From Clostridia bacterium (GTDB taxonomy: Bacteria; Bacillota; Clostridia; Lachnospirales; Anaerotignaceae): 38,042 nt of DNA. The translations under genes were made by a program, and so were the position numbers. Below are positions 16,535-24,578 of this stretch, piece by piece. Under the pieces are notes generated by a model. That model saw only the letters and a list, made by a program, of their open reading frames with translations, made no database searches and had not been told where the DNA came from. How positions within the stretch are numbered: position 1 is the stretch's first letter; each line of letters opens with the position of its first letter. Location of the stretch: positions 1 through 38,042 of the forward strand of contig RZZU01000024.1 in NCBI GenBank assembly GCA_009929735.1, given 5' to 3'.

Positions 16535-17848
16535 TTATTTGTGCTTATTGATATAAGGCAAAATCTTTACAAGCTCGTGAGAATAATGAAAGCCGTTTTC
16601 CACTAGTTTTTTCGGAAACCGTGTGATTCTTTTTGCTGCTCTGGCTCCAATAACCAAAGGGATAATAGGAGCGGAAACTTTTTCGGGTTTATCTCCACTT
16701 TTTAGAATTTTTTCATACAAGGATTCAACACTAGTACAAAATTTTTCTGCGGACAGCTCCTTCATTGCTTCCATGCCTGCGCTAGAAAGCCTATTTCGCA
16801 AAGGAGCATCTGTCAACACCTGATAAAGCAAGTCGGGGAGGGCTTCCCCTTCTTCAAATAACAAGCCTGTTTGGTTATGGGTAATCACATTATTTATGCA
16901 GGGGTCATTTTTTGCAACGACAGGGACACCTGCGGCCATTGCCTCTGCAAAAGTAAGCCCTTGTGTTTCAGTAACGGAGGCACTGCAAAAAACATTGCCA
17001 ACTTGGTAATATTTACCGATTTCCGTCCAAGGGATTCCGCCTGTAAAAATAATATGGTTTTCTACACCCAAAGATTTTGCCAAAAATTCCAAGTTTTCCT
17101 TCTCGGGACCTTCGCCTACAATCACCATTTTTGCAGAAGGCAGTTTTTCCAGCAAGGCAGGCATTGCTTCTATCACAACATCAATGCTTTTTTCTTTTGC
17201 AATTCGTGCGATAGAAAGAACCACAGGTGTATTTGCATCCAACCCCATAGAATGGCGCAGTGCAAGGATTTCCTCTTGTGAAAAATTCTTTTGGTTGAAG
17301 TGCGAGGTATCAATACCTGTGGGGATGATGGAAATTGGTGTGGTGACACCATAGCCTAGGAGAAGATCTTCAGTTTTTATTGTTGGCACAATGACATCAG
17401 TGGTTGTATTGCAAAAAAACTTGCTGAAATCTCTTGCCATCTCGGGGGTGATTAAATGCCCCCGTGCAATATAATGAACATAATCTTCGTACATTGTGTG
17501 GTAAGTGTGCACCAATGGAATGCCCTGGGTGGTTGAAATGTATTTTCCTAAAAAACCCAAAGAAAACTCTGTTTGGGTATGGATGATGTCTAAATCCAGA
17601 GAGAGAATTTTTCTTGAAAGATGGGGCGGACAAAGCAGACCTGCACGAAAATTTTTAAGAAATAAAAAAGGCATGCTTGGAATGCGAAAAACATTTGGTT
17701 CGTCAATTTCAGGAGTGCGAGGGTCCCATGGTGTAAAAATATAAACATTATGCCCCAATTTCTCTAATCCGTTCGACAAGGTACGGATTGAGGTAGCAAC
17801 CCCATTTAATTGCGGATAATATGTGTCTGAAAAAATACCTATATTCAT
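16535..17848 (-). CDS. GT4-family glycosyltransferase, diacylglycerol glucosyltransferase-like
   Basis: A 437-residue GT-B fold retaining glycosyltransferase. The N-terminal glycine loop motif MNIGIFSDTYYPQLNGVATS is typical of lipid glycosyltransferases such as 1,2-diacylglycerol 3-alpha-glucosyltransferase and of PimB-like enzymes. The C-terminal nucleotide-sugar domain shows VLSIARIAKEKSIDVVI, GEGPEKENLE, and the E-x7-E motif in TETQGLTFAEAMAAGVPVV. Likely role: moving a sugar from an activated donor to a membrane lipid on the inner face of the membrane (family inference; acceptor not shown). The basic C-terminal tail could help membrane contact. AAGGAG lies seven bases before the ATG. Confidence 0.88.
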   Translation of the reverse strand: MNIGIFSDTYYPQLNGVATSIRTLSNGLEKLGHNVYIFTPWDPRTPEIDEPNVFRIPSMPFLFLKNFRAGLLCPPHLSRKILSLDLDIIHTQTEFSLGFLGKYISTTQGIPLVHTYHTMYEDYVHYIARGHLITPEMARDFSKFFCNTTTDVIVPTIKTEDLLLGYGVTTPISIIPTGIDTSHFNQKNFSQEEILALRHSMGLDANTPVVLSIARIAKEKSIDVVIEAMPALLEKLPSAKMVIVGEGPEKENLEFLAKSLGVENHIIFTGGIPWTEIGKYYQVGNVFCSASVTETQGLTFAEAMAAGVPVVAKNDPCINNVITHNQTGLLFEEGEALPDLLYQVLTDAPLRNRLSSAGMEAMKELSAEKFCTSVESLYEKILKSGDKPEKVSAPIIPLVIGARAAKRITRFPKKLVENGFHYSHELVKILPYINKHK

Positions 17849-17896
17849 AAAATACTCCTTATGTTCAATATTAGTAAATCATGTCTTGATGAAAGT

Positions 17897-17925
17897 TTAA
17901 TACACTTCTTCTGTTTTTACAACAA
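17897..17925 (-). promoter_or_regulatory. Promoter for the GT4 gene
   Basis: On the minus strand TTGTTG (17920-17925), 17-bp spacer, TATTAA (17897-17902), about 48 bases before the ATG. Confidence 0.5.
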
Positions 17926-17980
17926 AGAATTATTTAGGAATTTGTGAAGAATTTATTAAATTTCTTATTTTTTTAAATTA

Positions 17981-17989
17981 TGATATACT
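17981..17989 (+). promoter_or_regulatory. Extended -10 promoter for the helicase gene
   Basis: TGA-TATACT with no good -35. The predicted start is near 17996, so the mRNA would have a very short leader. Confidence 0.5.
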
Positions 17990-18016
17990 GAGGGTATGAA
18001 GATGGGGGCGCAGGAT

Positions 18017-19885
18017 ATGAGTAAAATGTTAAATGAAAATCAGAGAATTGCCGTGAATCATGGGGAAGGCCCTATGATGGTTCTGGCGGGCCCCGGGAGT
18101 GGAAAGACCACGGTTATCCTTTGCAGATTACGCCGGCTTTTGTCAGAAAATGCGGATAAAAATAAAGGGATACTGGTTGTTACCTTTACAAAGGCGGCTG
18201 CCACTGAAATGAAAGAAAGATTTGGCGAAAGAGGCGGAAGTAAGACTGTATTTGCAACCTTCCATAGTCTTTTTTTTCGCATTTTGAGGCAAGGGTATGC
18301 ATATACAGCGGAAAAAGTAATTGGTGAAGATGAAAAATTTAAGATATTGCAAAATATTTTGGCAGACAAAGATTGGAAGCCAAATGACCCTGAGGAATTT
18401 GTTTCCCTGTTTATTATGCAGGCGTCCTTTATGCGCAATGAGCTGCTTACGCCCATGGAGTTTACACCTGAGGGGATGGAGCAGGATATGTTTCGCCAGA
18501 TGTATCGTGCTTATGAGGGATATAAGGAACGCCATGGAAGGCTTGATTTTGATGATATGCTCATACAATGCTATGAGCTTTTTATGGAAGACCAGAAAAC
18601 GTTGGCTGTTTGGCAGAATAAATTTTCTTACATCATGGTGGATGAGTTTCAAGACGTAAATCGGGTGCAGTATGAATGCTTAAAGCTATTGGCGGCCCCG
18701 AAAAACAACCTGTTTGTTGTCGGGGACGATGATCAAAGCATATATGGCTTTCGGGGTTCCCGTCCGGACTTTTTGCTTGAGTTTGAAAGGCACTATCCGA
18801 ATAGTCAAAACGTTATTTTGGACACAAACTATCGTTCCAGCGAGCGCATTCTTTCTTTGGCGGGGAAGGTGATTGGCGTAAATGAACACCGCTATGACAA
18901 AGTTTTGAAAGGGGTAAACGGTAAGGGGGACAAGGTTTCCTTTTTTTTGGCTGAGGATACAACAGCAGAGGCCGAGAAGGTAGCTGAAAAAATAAGCACG
19001 CTTTTAGAGGATGGCATAGATTTAAACGAAATTGCCGTGATATACCGCACAAATTTACAAGGGGGAGCCTTTGCCAGGGCGTTATATCGCAGAGGGATTC
19101 CTTATATGATTCGGGATGGCGGGGGCAATATATATGATCATTGGATTGCAAAAGACATCCTTGCCTATTTAACCCTTGGGGAGAGCGAGGAGGCGGACAG
19201 TGCGCTTCGGCGCATCATAAATAAACCAAAGCGGTATATCAGCAAAGAAATCTTAGAGGACGCAGAGAGAATGCCATATACCTTGATGAGAAGTTTTTTT
19301 ACCTGTCCCTCGTTGAAAAAATGGCAGGAAGAAACCCTTGAAAATCTTAGGCGGGATTTTGTGCAGATTGGGAAGAGAAATCCTTTTGATGGGATAAACT
19401 ATATTCGGCGGGTTATCGGCTATGATGACTATTTGGAAGAATATGCCGCCTTTCGCAATGCAAGCGGAAGAGTTTTGATTGAAATTGCCGATGAAATAAC
19501 GGAAATTGCAAAAAAAGCCGCAGATGTTCGCACCTTTAGAAGGAATCTGGAGGAAATGAGCCAACAAATGCAAGAACAGGTTCGGGAAAAAATCACCCCA
19601 AAAAAGGGAGTAACTTTATCCACTATGCATGGGGCAAAGGGTTTGGAGTTTTATGCAGTGTTTTTGCCCTCGTTGACGGAGGGCGTTGTTCCGCATGAAC
19701 GTGCATTGGAAGGGTTGGAGGAGGAACGGCGGTTGTTTTATGTGGCTTTAACAAGAACAAAGGAAAAGCTTTGCTTATCAGCAACACGGAATCGCTATGG
19801 AAAGGAAATGCTACCCTCCAGATTTTTAAAGGAAATGGGCTTAGAGGTGGAAGAACTATTTAAAAAGAACCTTAAAAAATCGTAA
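18017..19885 (+). CDS. UvrD/PcrA-type superfamily 1 helicase, short form
   Basis: A 622-residue ATP-dependent 3'-to-5' DNA helicase. All SF1A motifs are visible: Q motif near LNENQRIAV, Walker A AGPGSGKTT, TFTKAAATEMKERF (Ia), DEFQDVNRVQYE (II), GDDDQSIYGFRGS (III), LDTNYRSS (IV), STMHGAKGLEFYAVF (V) and FYVALTRTKEKL (VI). PcrA and UvrD have 720-740 residues; this protein lacks the long C-terminal tail that contacts RNA polymerase or UvrB, so it is probably a second, specialised helicase. Start choice: ATG codons occur at 17996, 18002 and 18017. The promoter puts +1 near 17996, which makes 17996 unlikely; 18017 has a G-rich site (GGGGG) eight bases upstream, 18002 has GAGGG. The choice changes only five residues. 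Confidence 0.92.
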   Translation: MSKMLNENQRIAVNHGEGPMMVLAGPGSGKTTVILCRLRRLLSENADKNKGILVVTFTKAAATEMKERFGERGGSKTVFATFHSLFFRILRQGYAYTAEKVIGEDEKFKILQNILADKDWKPNDPEEFVSLFIMQASFMRNELLTPMEFTPEGMEQDMFRQMYRAYEGYKERHGRLDFDDMLIQCYELFMEDQKTLAVWQNKFSYIMVDEFQDVNRVQYECLKLLAAPKNNLFVVGDDDQSIYGFRGSRPDFLLEFERHYPNSQNVILDTNYRSSERILSLAGKVIGVNEHRYDKVLKGVNGKGDKVSFFLAEDTTAEAEKVAEKISTLLEDGIDLNEIAVIYRTNLQGGAFARALYRRGIPYMIRDGGGNIYDHWIAKDILAYLTLGESEEADSALRRIINKPKRYISKEILEDAERMPYTLMRSFFTCPSLKKWQEETLENLRRDFVQIGKRNPFDGINYIRRVIGYDDYLEEYAAFRNASGRVLIEIADEITEIAKKAADVRTFRRNLEEMSQQMQEQVREKITPKKGVTLSTMHGAKGLEFYAVFLPSLTEGVVPHERALEGLEEERRLFYVALTRTKEKLCLSATRNRYGKEMLPSRFLKEMGLEVEELFKKNLKKS

Positions 19886-19915
19886 GGAAAAGTTAAAACA
19901 TTCATTGTTTTTGAT

Positions 19916-19924
19916 TGCTATAAT
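19916..19924 (+). promoter_or_regulatory. Extended -10 promoter for the six-gene envelope locus
   Basis: TGC-TATAAT, a perfect -10 with TGn extension, 30 bases after the helicase stop. The -35 region is poor. The predicted start is near 19931, just before the structured leader. Confidence 0.65.
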
Positions 19925-19930
19925 ATGAAA

Positions 19931-20240
19931 TATATGTGTTAGGGAAACGCTGCTTCATTCCGTGTGCACATCTAATCGGCAAATTCTCCACTTGGACGGC
20001 GTCAAAAAGCCTCGCAATAGCGCCGCTATTGCTGTGTTTTTTTTCTTGCCAATTGAAAAATTTCCTCGACTATCTGCACACGCTCTATTAAATCAGCGCT
20101 TCCTTAGGGTCTAAAGTTTTGCTTTTTACCCTAATGTATTTCGAGGCTAAGGAAGAATTTTAGGAATGTTTATTGAGCAGCGAAAGCGCAATCAGGAGAA
20201 GATAAGGATATTTTTTCCATTCTAAAAAACGGAGGGGACT
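19931..20240 (+). ncRNA. Structured leader or hairpin repeat upstream of the envelope locus
   Basis: About 310 non-coding bases. Visible helices: AGGGAAACGCTG (19941-19952) with CAGCGCTTCCTT (20094-20105), one mismatch and one wobble; CGTGTGCA (19961-19968) with TGCACACG (20075-20082); a local hairpin GCAATAGC-gcc-GCTATTGC (20014-20032) followed by TGTG and eight T; TTAGGGT (20104-20110) with ACCCTAA (20128-20134). CTTCCTTAG (20099-20107) is also perfectly complementary to CTAAGGAAG (20147-20155), so the outer helix and a downstream helix exclude each other. It is either a regulatory leader or a mobile hairpin element of MITE type. No known riboswitch class was recognised. Confidence 0.5.
20014..20044 (+). 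terminator. Terminator-like hairpin inside the leader
   Basis: An 8-bp perfect stem with a GCC loop, then TGTG and a run of eight T residues. It could end helicase read-through or attenuate the downstream operon. Confidence 0.5.
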
Positions 20241-22760
20241 ATGAAATATCAAAAAAGACAGGATTTCAAGAAAAAGGCTTTGGCGGTCATTGCCTTAATT
20301 ATGGCAGTAGCTATGGTTTTGAGCTTACTTGCGCCGTTTACCATTTTTGCGGCACCCATGACACAGGCTGCCACGACCGTGACCGCAAAAAACGAGGAGC
20401 AAAATCTAGGGGATACTTCGCTGAATGATTTGAAAAGCTTTGGGAAAGATTTGTTTTCGGTTGAGATACAGGCAGGTTTTGATGGGAATTATATTGTGAA
20501 AAAGGCCATGCCTGTGCGAGGGGTAATTACCAATCACGGGGCTGCTTTTCATGGAGAGGTGCAAATAAAGGCATATACAAGAGGCGTGAATTCGGACAAG
20601 GAATATGCCATCTATTATCAAAAGTTAGATTTGGAGCAAGGGGCTTCCAAGGCGATTGATATGGAGATTTCAATGGGAAATATACACAAATACTTTGAAA
20701 TTTCCTTGGTGGATACAAATGGGACTAAGGTATATAAGGACAATATATCTTTAACGGCGAAGGTTCCGAAAACTGTTATGATTGGTGTGCTAAGCGAAAG
20801 CACGCAGGACTTAAAATATTTGAGTAATTTGCATCTGGCCCAGATTTCTGAGGACGAAATGGAAGACAGTGAAGGGTATGGATCAGAATCAAACAAAAAT
20901 TTTGATTTTACTATTTTTTTGGATGAAAAGACTTTTCCCAATTCCATAGGGATTATGAACAGCTTTTCGGTTTTTGTTGTAGATGATTTTGATTGTTCAG
21001 TTTTAAGCAAACAACAAAGGGATGTTTTACATCGGTGGATTTTGGAAGGCGGAACATTGGTGGTCGGCACAGGTGCGGCTGCGCAAAAAACGCTCAAGGG
21101 CTTGGATTTTTTAGAAAATATTGAGGTTAAAGGTATTACAACGGTTTCTGAGGTGCAAGGCATAACGGGAGAGATTCCGTTGGCGCAGTTTAGCGGGGAA
21201 GGCTTGACTGATTTAAAGCTTGCAAACGAAGATCAGGTTTTTTCGGTTGTTGAAACGGGCAAAGGTCATGTGGTAATCAGTCATTTTTCCCTGTCGGCGT
21301 CACCGATGGCAGGCAAGGATGCAGTTTTAAATATGTTGCAGGAGGCTTTGAGGCAAGCCGCAGCACAGTCTTTTGCCGTAAATCTATATGAAGACGATAT
21401 GAATTATGACAATTTGCGGTATATTGCGGAGGATTTTCCTCCTTTTGAAATGAGTTCCATTTATTTAATTATCGGTGCGATTGCAGTTTATATTGTGATT
21501 GCAGGACCACTTCTTTATCTCTTTTTGAAGAAGAAGGAGAAAGGGGAAAAGGGCTGGATGATTGTGCCTGCACTTTCTTTTGTCTTTATGGGAATGGTAT
21601 TTCTTTTGGCACAAAGCAGTACCTATAAAAATGGTATGATCAATACCATTGGGTATGTGGAAATGCAGCAGGGATCAAGCATAGCAAAGGCGGACATCGG
21701 CGTGGCAATAAAATCCTCGGGTAAGGGGGAGGTAGCCTTTACCTCTGATGAAAAAATTCCTGTCGATGTAAATATGGACGAATATTATCACAATGGGGTT
21801 ATTCAAAAGGAAAGGTGTGCCTACCGCATATTGTGCGGTGATGCAACAGAAATAACATTTTCAGACAGCCAAAGCTGGGGAACGCAATATTTTAAAACAC
21901 AAAGCAGTATGGATTTAGGTGGAGCTATTGAGAGCACCGTTGTGATGAAGGACGGAAAGTTTACTGGCGAAATAATCAATCATACCAATGTGGATTTCTA
22001 CCACGTTGTATTGATGCTGGATGGTTATTTGAGTGAATTTGATGCCTTGGGAGCTGGAGAAACCTTAGCGGTTGATATTAACATTGAGGATTTAACAAAA
22101 GAACAACAGGTTATATATAGTGGGTATAACTATGAAGAAATCAGAGAGCAGGTAAACAGTGGGGAAATGAGCAGGAATGAGGCTTATTTGCGAATGATGG
22201 AGCAGGATTTGCAGCAGCAATACTACAATTACCAAGAAAGCACTGATTTAATCCCTGTTACTTTTTTTGGTTACAGTGATGCGTCCATATTGAGCGGAGA
22301 GAAGAAGGTCAATGGAAAACAGGTTTTAGAGAATAATATTGTGATGTATCAGCAGAACTTCCCGTTGGAGCTATCAAAGCAAGAGGAATTTCAGATTGAA
22401 CTGACTGGAACAATAGATGCCCAGATGAAATTTGATCAATATCGAGATGACTTTGGGGATAGAGTTCATCCTTTTGAAGATGGGGACTTTTATATAAGCT
22501 ACACAATGCCCGAAGGGGTGCGGATTGACAGCTTGAAAATTCGGGTGGGCGTGATGGACGAATTTGTGCCTGATGCGCTGAAGCTATTTAATCGAAAAAC
22601 GCAGGAATGGGACGAGGTTAGCTTGGACGAGCCGATCAATGCGCAAGATTACGTTGATGAAAGCAATCTTGTGGAAATCAAGATGGGCTGTATGCAAGAT
22701 ATAGAAACGCAGGTTCCGGAATTATTGATTCAAGGAGGTGGTCTGTTTGCTGGAAATTAA
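20241..22760 (+). CDS. Exported membrane protein with GATase-like domain, first gene of envelope locus
   Basis: An 839-residue protein of no family I can name. It has an N-terminal signal or anchor helix (about 13-36, ending in AAPMTQAA, a possible cleavage site), an extracellular part with a class I glutamine amidotransferase-like segment (FVVDDFDCSVL, then EGGTLVVGTG, about 240-280), two membrane helices (about 405-428 and 438-460), and a large C-terminal domain rich in beta strands (about 460-839), presumably outside. Similar layouts occur in auxiliary subunits next to ABC-2 transporters (GldG-like), which suits the next two genes. GGAGGGG precedes the ATG. The stop overlaps the start of the ABC ATPase by 14 bases, so the genes are translationally coupled. 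Confidence 0.8.
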   Translation: MKYQKRQDFKKKALAVIALIMAVAMVLSLLAPFTIFAAPMTQAATTVTAKNEEQNLGDTSLNDLKSFGKDLFSVEIQAGFDGNYIVKKAMPVRGVITNHGAAFHGEVQIKAYTRGVNSDKEYAIYYQKLDLEQGASKAIDMEISMGNIHKYFEISLVDTNGTKVYKDNISLTAKVPKTVMIGVLSESTQDLKYLSNLHLAQISEDEMEDSEGYGSESNKNFDFTIFLDEKTFPNSIGIMNSFSVFVVDDFDCSVLSKQQRDVLHRWILEGGTLVVGTGAAAQKTLKGLDFLENIEVKGITTVSEVQGITGEIPLAQFSGEGLTDLKLANEDQVFSVVETGKGHVVISHFSLSASPMAGKDAVLNMLQEALRQAAAQSFAVNLYEDDMNYDNLRYIAEDFPPFEMSSIYLIIGAIAVYIVIAGPLLYLFLKKKEKGEKGWMIVPALSFVFMGMVFLLAQSSTYKNGMINTIGYVEMQQGSSIAKADIGVAIKSSGKGEVAFTSDEKIPVDVNMDEYYHNGVIQKERCAYRILCGDATEITFSDSQSWGTQYFKTQSSMDLGGAIESTVVMKDGKFTGEIINHTNVDFYHVVLMLDGYLSEFDALGAGETLAVDINIEDLTKEQQVIYSGYNYEEIREQVNSGEMSRNEAYLRMMEQDLQQQYYNYQESTDLIPVTFFGYSDASILSGEKKVNGKQVLENNIVMYQQNFPLELSKQEEFQIELTGTIDAQMKFDQYRDDFGDRVHPFEDGDFYISYTMPEGVRIDSLKIRVGVMDEFVPDALKLFNRKTQEWDEVSLDEPINAQDYVDESNLVEIKMGCMQDIETQVPELLIQGGGLFAGN

Positions 22761-23673
22761 AGAATTGGTAAAAAATTACGGGAAATTTACCGCAATAGAT
22801 CACCTGACAGTATCCGTGGGAAAAGGGGCTGTCTGCGGCTTTGTTGGGCCTAACGGCGCAGGAAAAACGACGACCATGCGTATTATGGCGGGGCTGTTGA
22901 AGGCGTCCTCAGGCAGTGTAAGCATTGATGGTGTAGATGTGACAAAAAATCCCCGTGTATTGCGGGAAAAAATTGGTTATATGCCTGACTTTTTTGGTGT
23001 GTATGATAATCTGAAGGTGACGGAATATATGGATTTTTATGCGGGGGCATATGGCATTCCCTACAAGGAAAGAGCTCCGATTATAGATAACCTTTTGGAA
23101 ATTGTTGATTTATCCGATAAAAAACACAGCTATGTGGACGCTCTGTCACGGGGGATGAAGCAAAGGCTTTGCCTAGCTCGAAGCCTTGTTCACGACCCTG
23201 AGCTTTTGATTTTGGATGAGCCTGCATCAGGGCTTGACCCAAGAGCCAGAGTGGAAATGAAAGAGGTTTTAAAGCAGCTGCAAGAAATTGGGAAAACCAT
23301 TATCATCAGCTCACATATTCTGCCTGAGCTTGCCGAAATGTGCACGGAAGTATGCATTATCAATCGTGGGAGGTTGGCAGCGCAAGGCTCTGTTCAGCAA
23401 ATTATGCAGAAGCTGAGCCAAAAGAGAATCATCCATGTTCAGCCATTAAACGAGATGGATAAGATGATTCGGATTTTAAAGGAACAGCCCTTGATCCGCT
23501 CGATTGCGGAAAATACAAAGGATGTGGAATTTGACTTTACAGGTACCAATGAGCAGTTGGCAAATGTTTTAAAGCAATTGGTATTGGCGGATATTCCACT
23601 GCTTTCTTTTAAAGAAAAGGAAGGCAATTTAGAGGAAGTGTTTATGAAGGTAACGGGAGGTGAAAACGTATGA
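22747..23673 (+). CDS. ABC transporter ATP-binding protein
   Basis: A 308-residue ABC ATPase of the ABC-2/CcmA/GldA branch. Walker A GPNGAGKTT (34-42), signature LSRGMKQRL, Walker B LLILDEPASGLDP, and the switch His in SSHIL are all intact. After the core comes an approximately 85-residue C-terminal extension usual in this branch. The start is a TTG at 22747, eight bases after AAGGAGG (22732-22738); a GTG at 22738 overlaps the binding site itself and is unlikely. It overlaps the gene before it by 14 bases and the permease gene by four. It should energise the permease encoded next. Confidence 0.93.
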   Translation: MLEIKELVKNYGKFTAIDHLTVSVGKGAVCGFVGPNGAGKTTTMRIMAGLLKASSGSVSIDGVDVTKNPRVLREKIGYMPDFFGVYDNLKVTEYMDFYAGAYGIPYKERAPIIDNLLEIVDLSDKKHSYVDALSRGMKQRLCLARSLVHDPELLILDEPASGLDPRARVEMKEVLKQLQEIGKTIIISSHILPELAEMCTEVCIINRGRLAAQGSVQQIMQKLSQKRIIHVQPLNEMDKMIRILKEQPLIRSIAENTKDVEFDFTGTNEQLANVLKQLVLADIPLLSFKEKEGNLEEVFMKVTGGENV

Positions 23674-24575
23674 TGAACCCGGTATTAAGAAGAGAGGCAA
23701 TTACCTCTTTGCGTGGATGGAAAAACTATGCGGTTTTAACATTTTACTTGTCGATGATGACTGTGGGCGCTTGGATTTTCTTTTATACCAGCGTATACCA
23801 ATCTTATCGTTTTTCGTTTGATCCTCAAAGCATTGTATATTTATATGTAACGTTGGCGGCAATTCAGATGGCGTTGATTGTATTATCTGTACCTGCACTG
23901 ACGGCCGGGAGTATCAGCGGAGAGCGAGAACGACAGACCTTGGATTTGCTGTTGGTTACGAAGCTTTCGCCGTTTTCGATTGTGATTGGTAAGCTATTGT
24001 CTTCCATGGCGTTTGTATTATTATTGATTGTCAGTACATTACCTGTTTTCTCCATCGTATTTTATTTTGGCAGTTTGGGGATTGGTTCGCTATTGACACT
24101 CATTTGCTTTACCTTGACGACGGCATATATGCTAGGCGGCATTTCTGTATTTTTTTCGTGTATTTACAAAAAAACTGTTGTTTCCATTATGCTGGTATAT
24201 ATTGTGACGGGAGTACTATGCTTTGGTACGTTGCTGCTGGTATTGCTGCCTTTGGCAGTAAGGGGTGCCGTTGAGCCTTCGGCTCTTGGGATAATTTTGA
24301 AATTAATTCCGAATCCCGGCGTAGGGTTCTTTTCCTTAATGGACAATCAAATTGGTACCAATATTTTATATGATGCTTTTTTCAATTATGCAAACAGCAC
24401 AAAAAGTCCTTTTGTTCTATGGGCATCAGGCAATCTTTGGGTGTTGCATATGGCATTTCAGCTTGTGGTAGGCTCCATTTTTATTGTACTGGCAACGGGC
24501 TTAATCAACCCTGTTCGGGAGCACAAGCAGAAAAATAAAGTGGTTAAGATAAAAAAGAAAAAAAGCGAGGAATAA
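23670..24575 (+). CDS. ABC-2 type permease
   Basis: A 301-residue membrane protein with about six helices. The segment SGERERQTLDLLLVTKLSP after the second helix is the hallmark of ABC-2 permeases of the NosY/GldF/YhaP kind. ATGA overlaps the stop of the ATPase gene, with GGGAGG nine bases upstream. The C-terminus is a basic tail (KKKKSEE). Substrate unknown; the neighbours argue for an envelope-related cargo or for use of ATP energy by the surface proteins of the locus and not for nutrient uptake (inference). Confidence 0.9.
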   Translation: MMNPVLRREAITSLRGWKNYAVLTFYLSMMTVGAWIFFYTSVYQSYRFSFDPQSIVYLYVTLAAIQMALIVLSVPALTAGSISGERERQTLDLLLVTKLSPFSIVIGKLLSSMAFVLLLIVSTLPVFSIVFYFGSLGIGSLLTLICFTLTTAYMLGGISVFFSCIYKKTVVSIMLVYIVTGVLCFGTLLLVLLPLAVRGAVEPSALGIILKLIPNPGVGFFSLMDNQIGTNILYDAFFNYANSTKSPFVLWASGNLWVLHMAFQLVVGSIFIVLATGLINPVREHKQKNKVVKIKKKKSEE

Positions 24576-24578
24576 GCG

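Noticed and set aside
18143..18652. 169-residue minus-strand frame in the helicase gene
   Set aside because: Shadow of the helicase coding strand, which carries all SF1 motifs.
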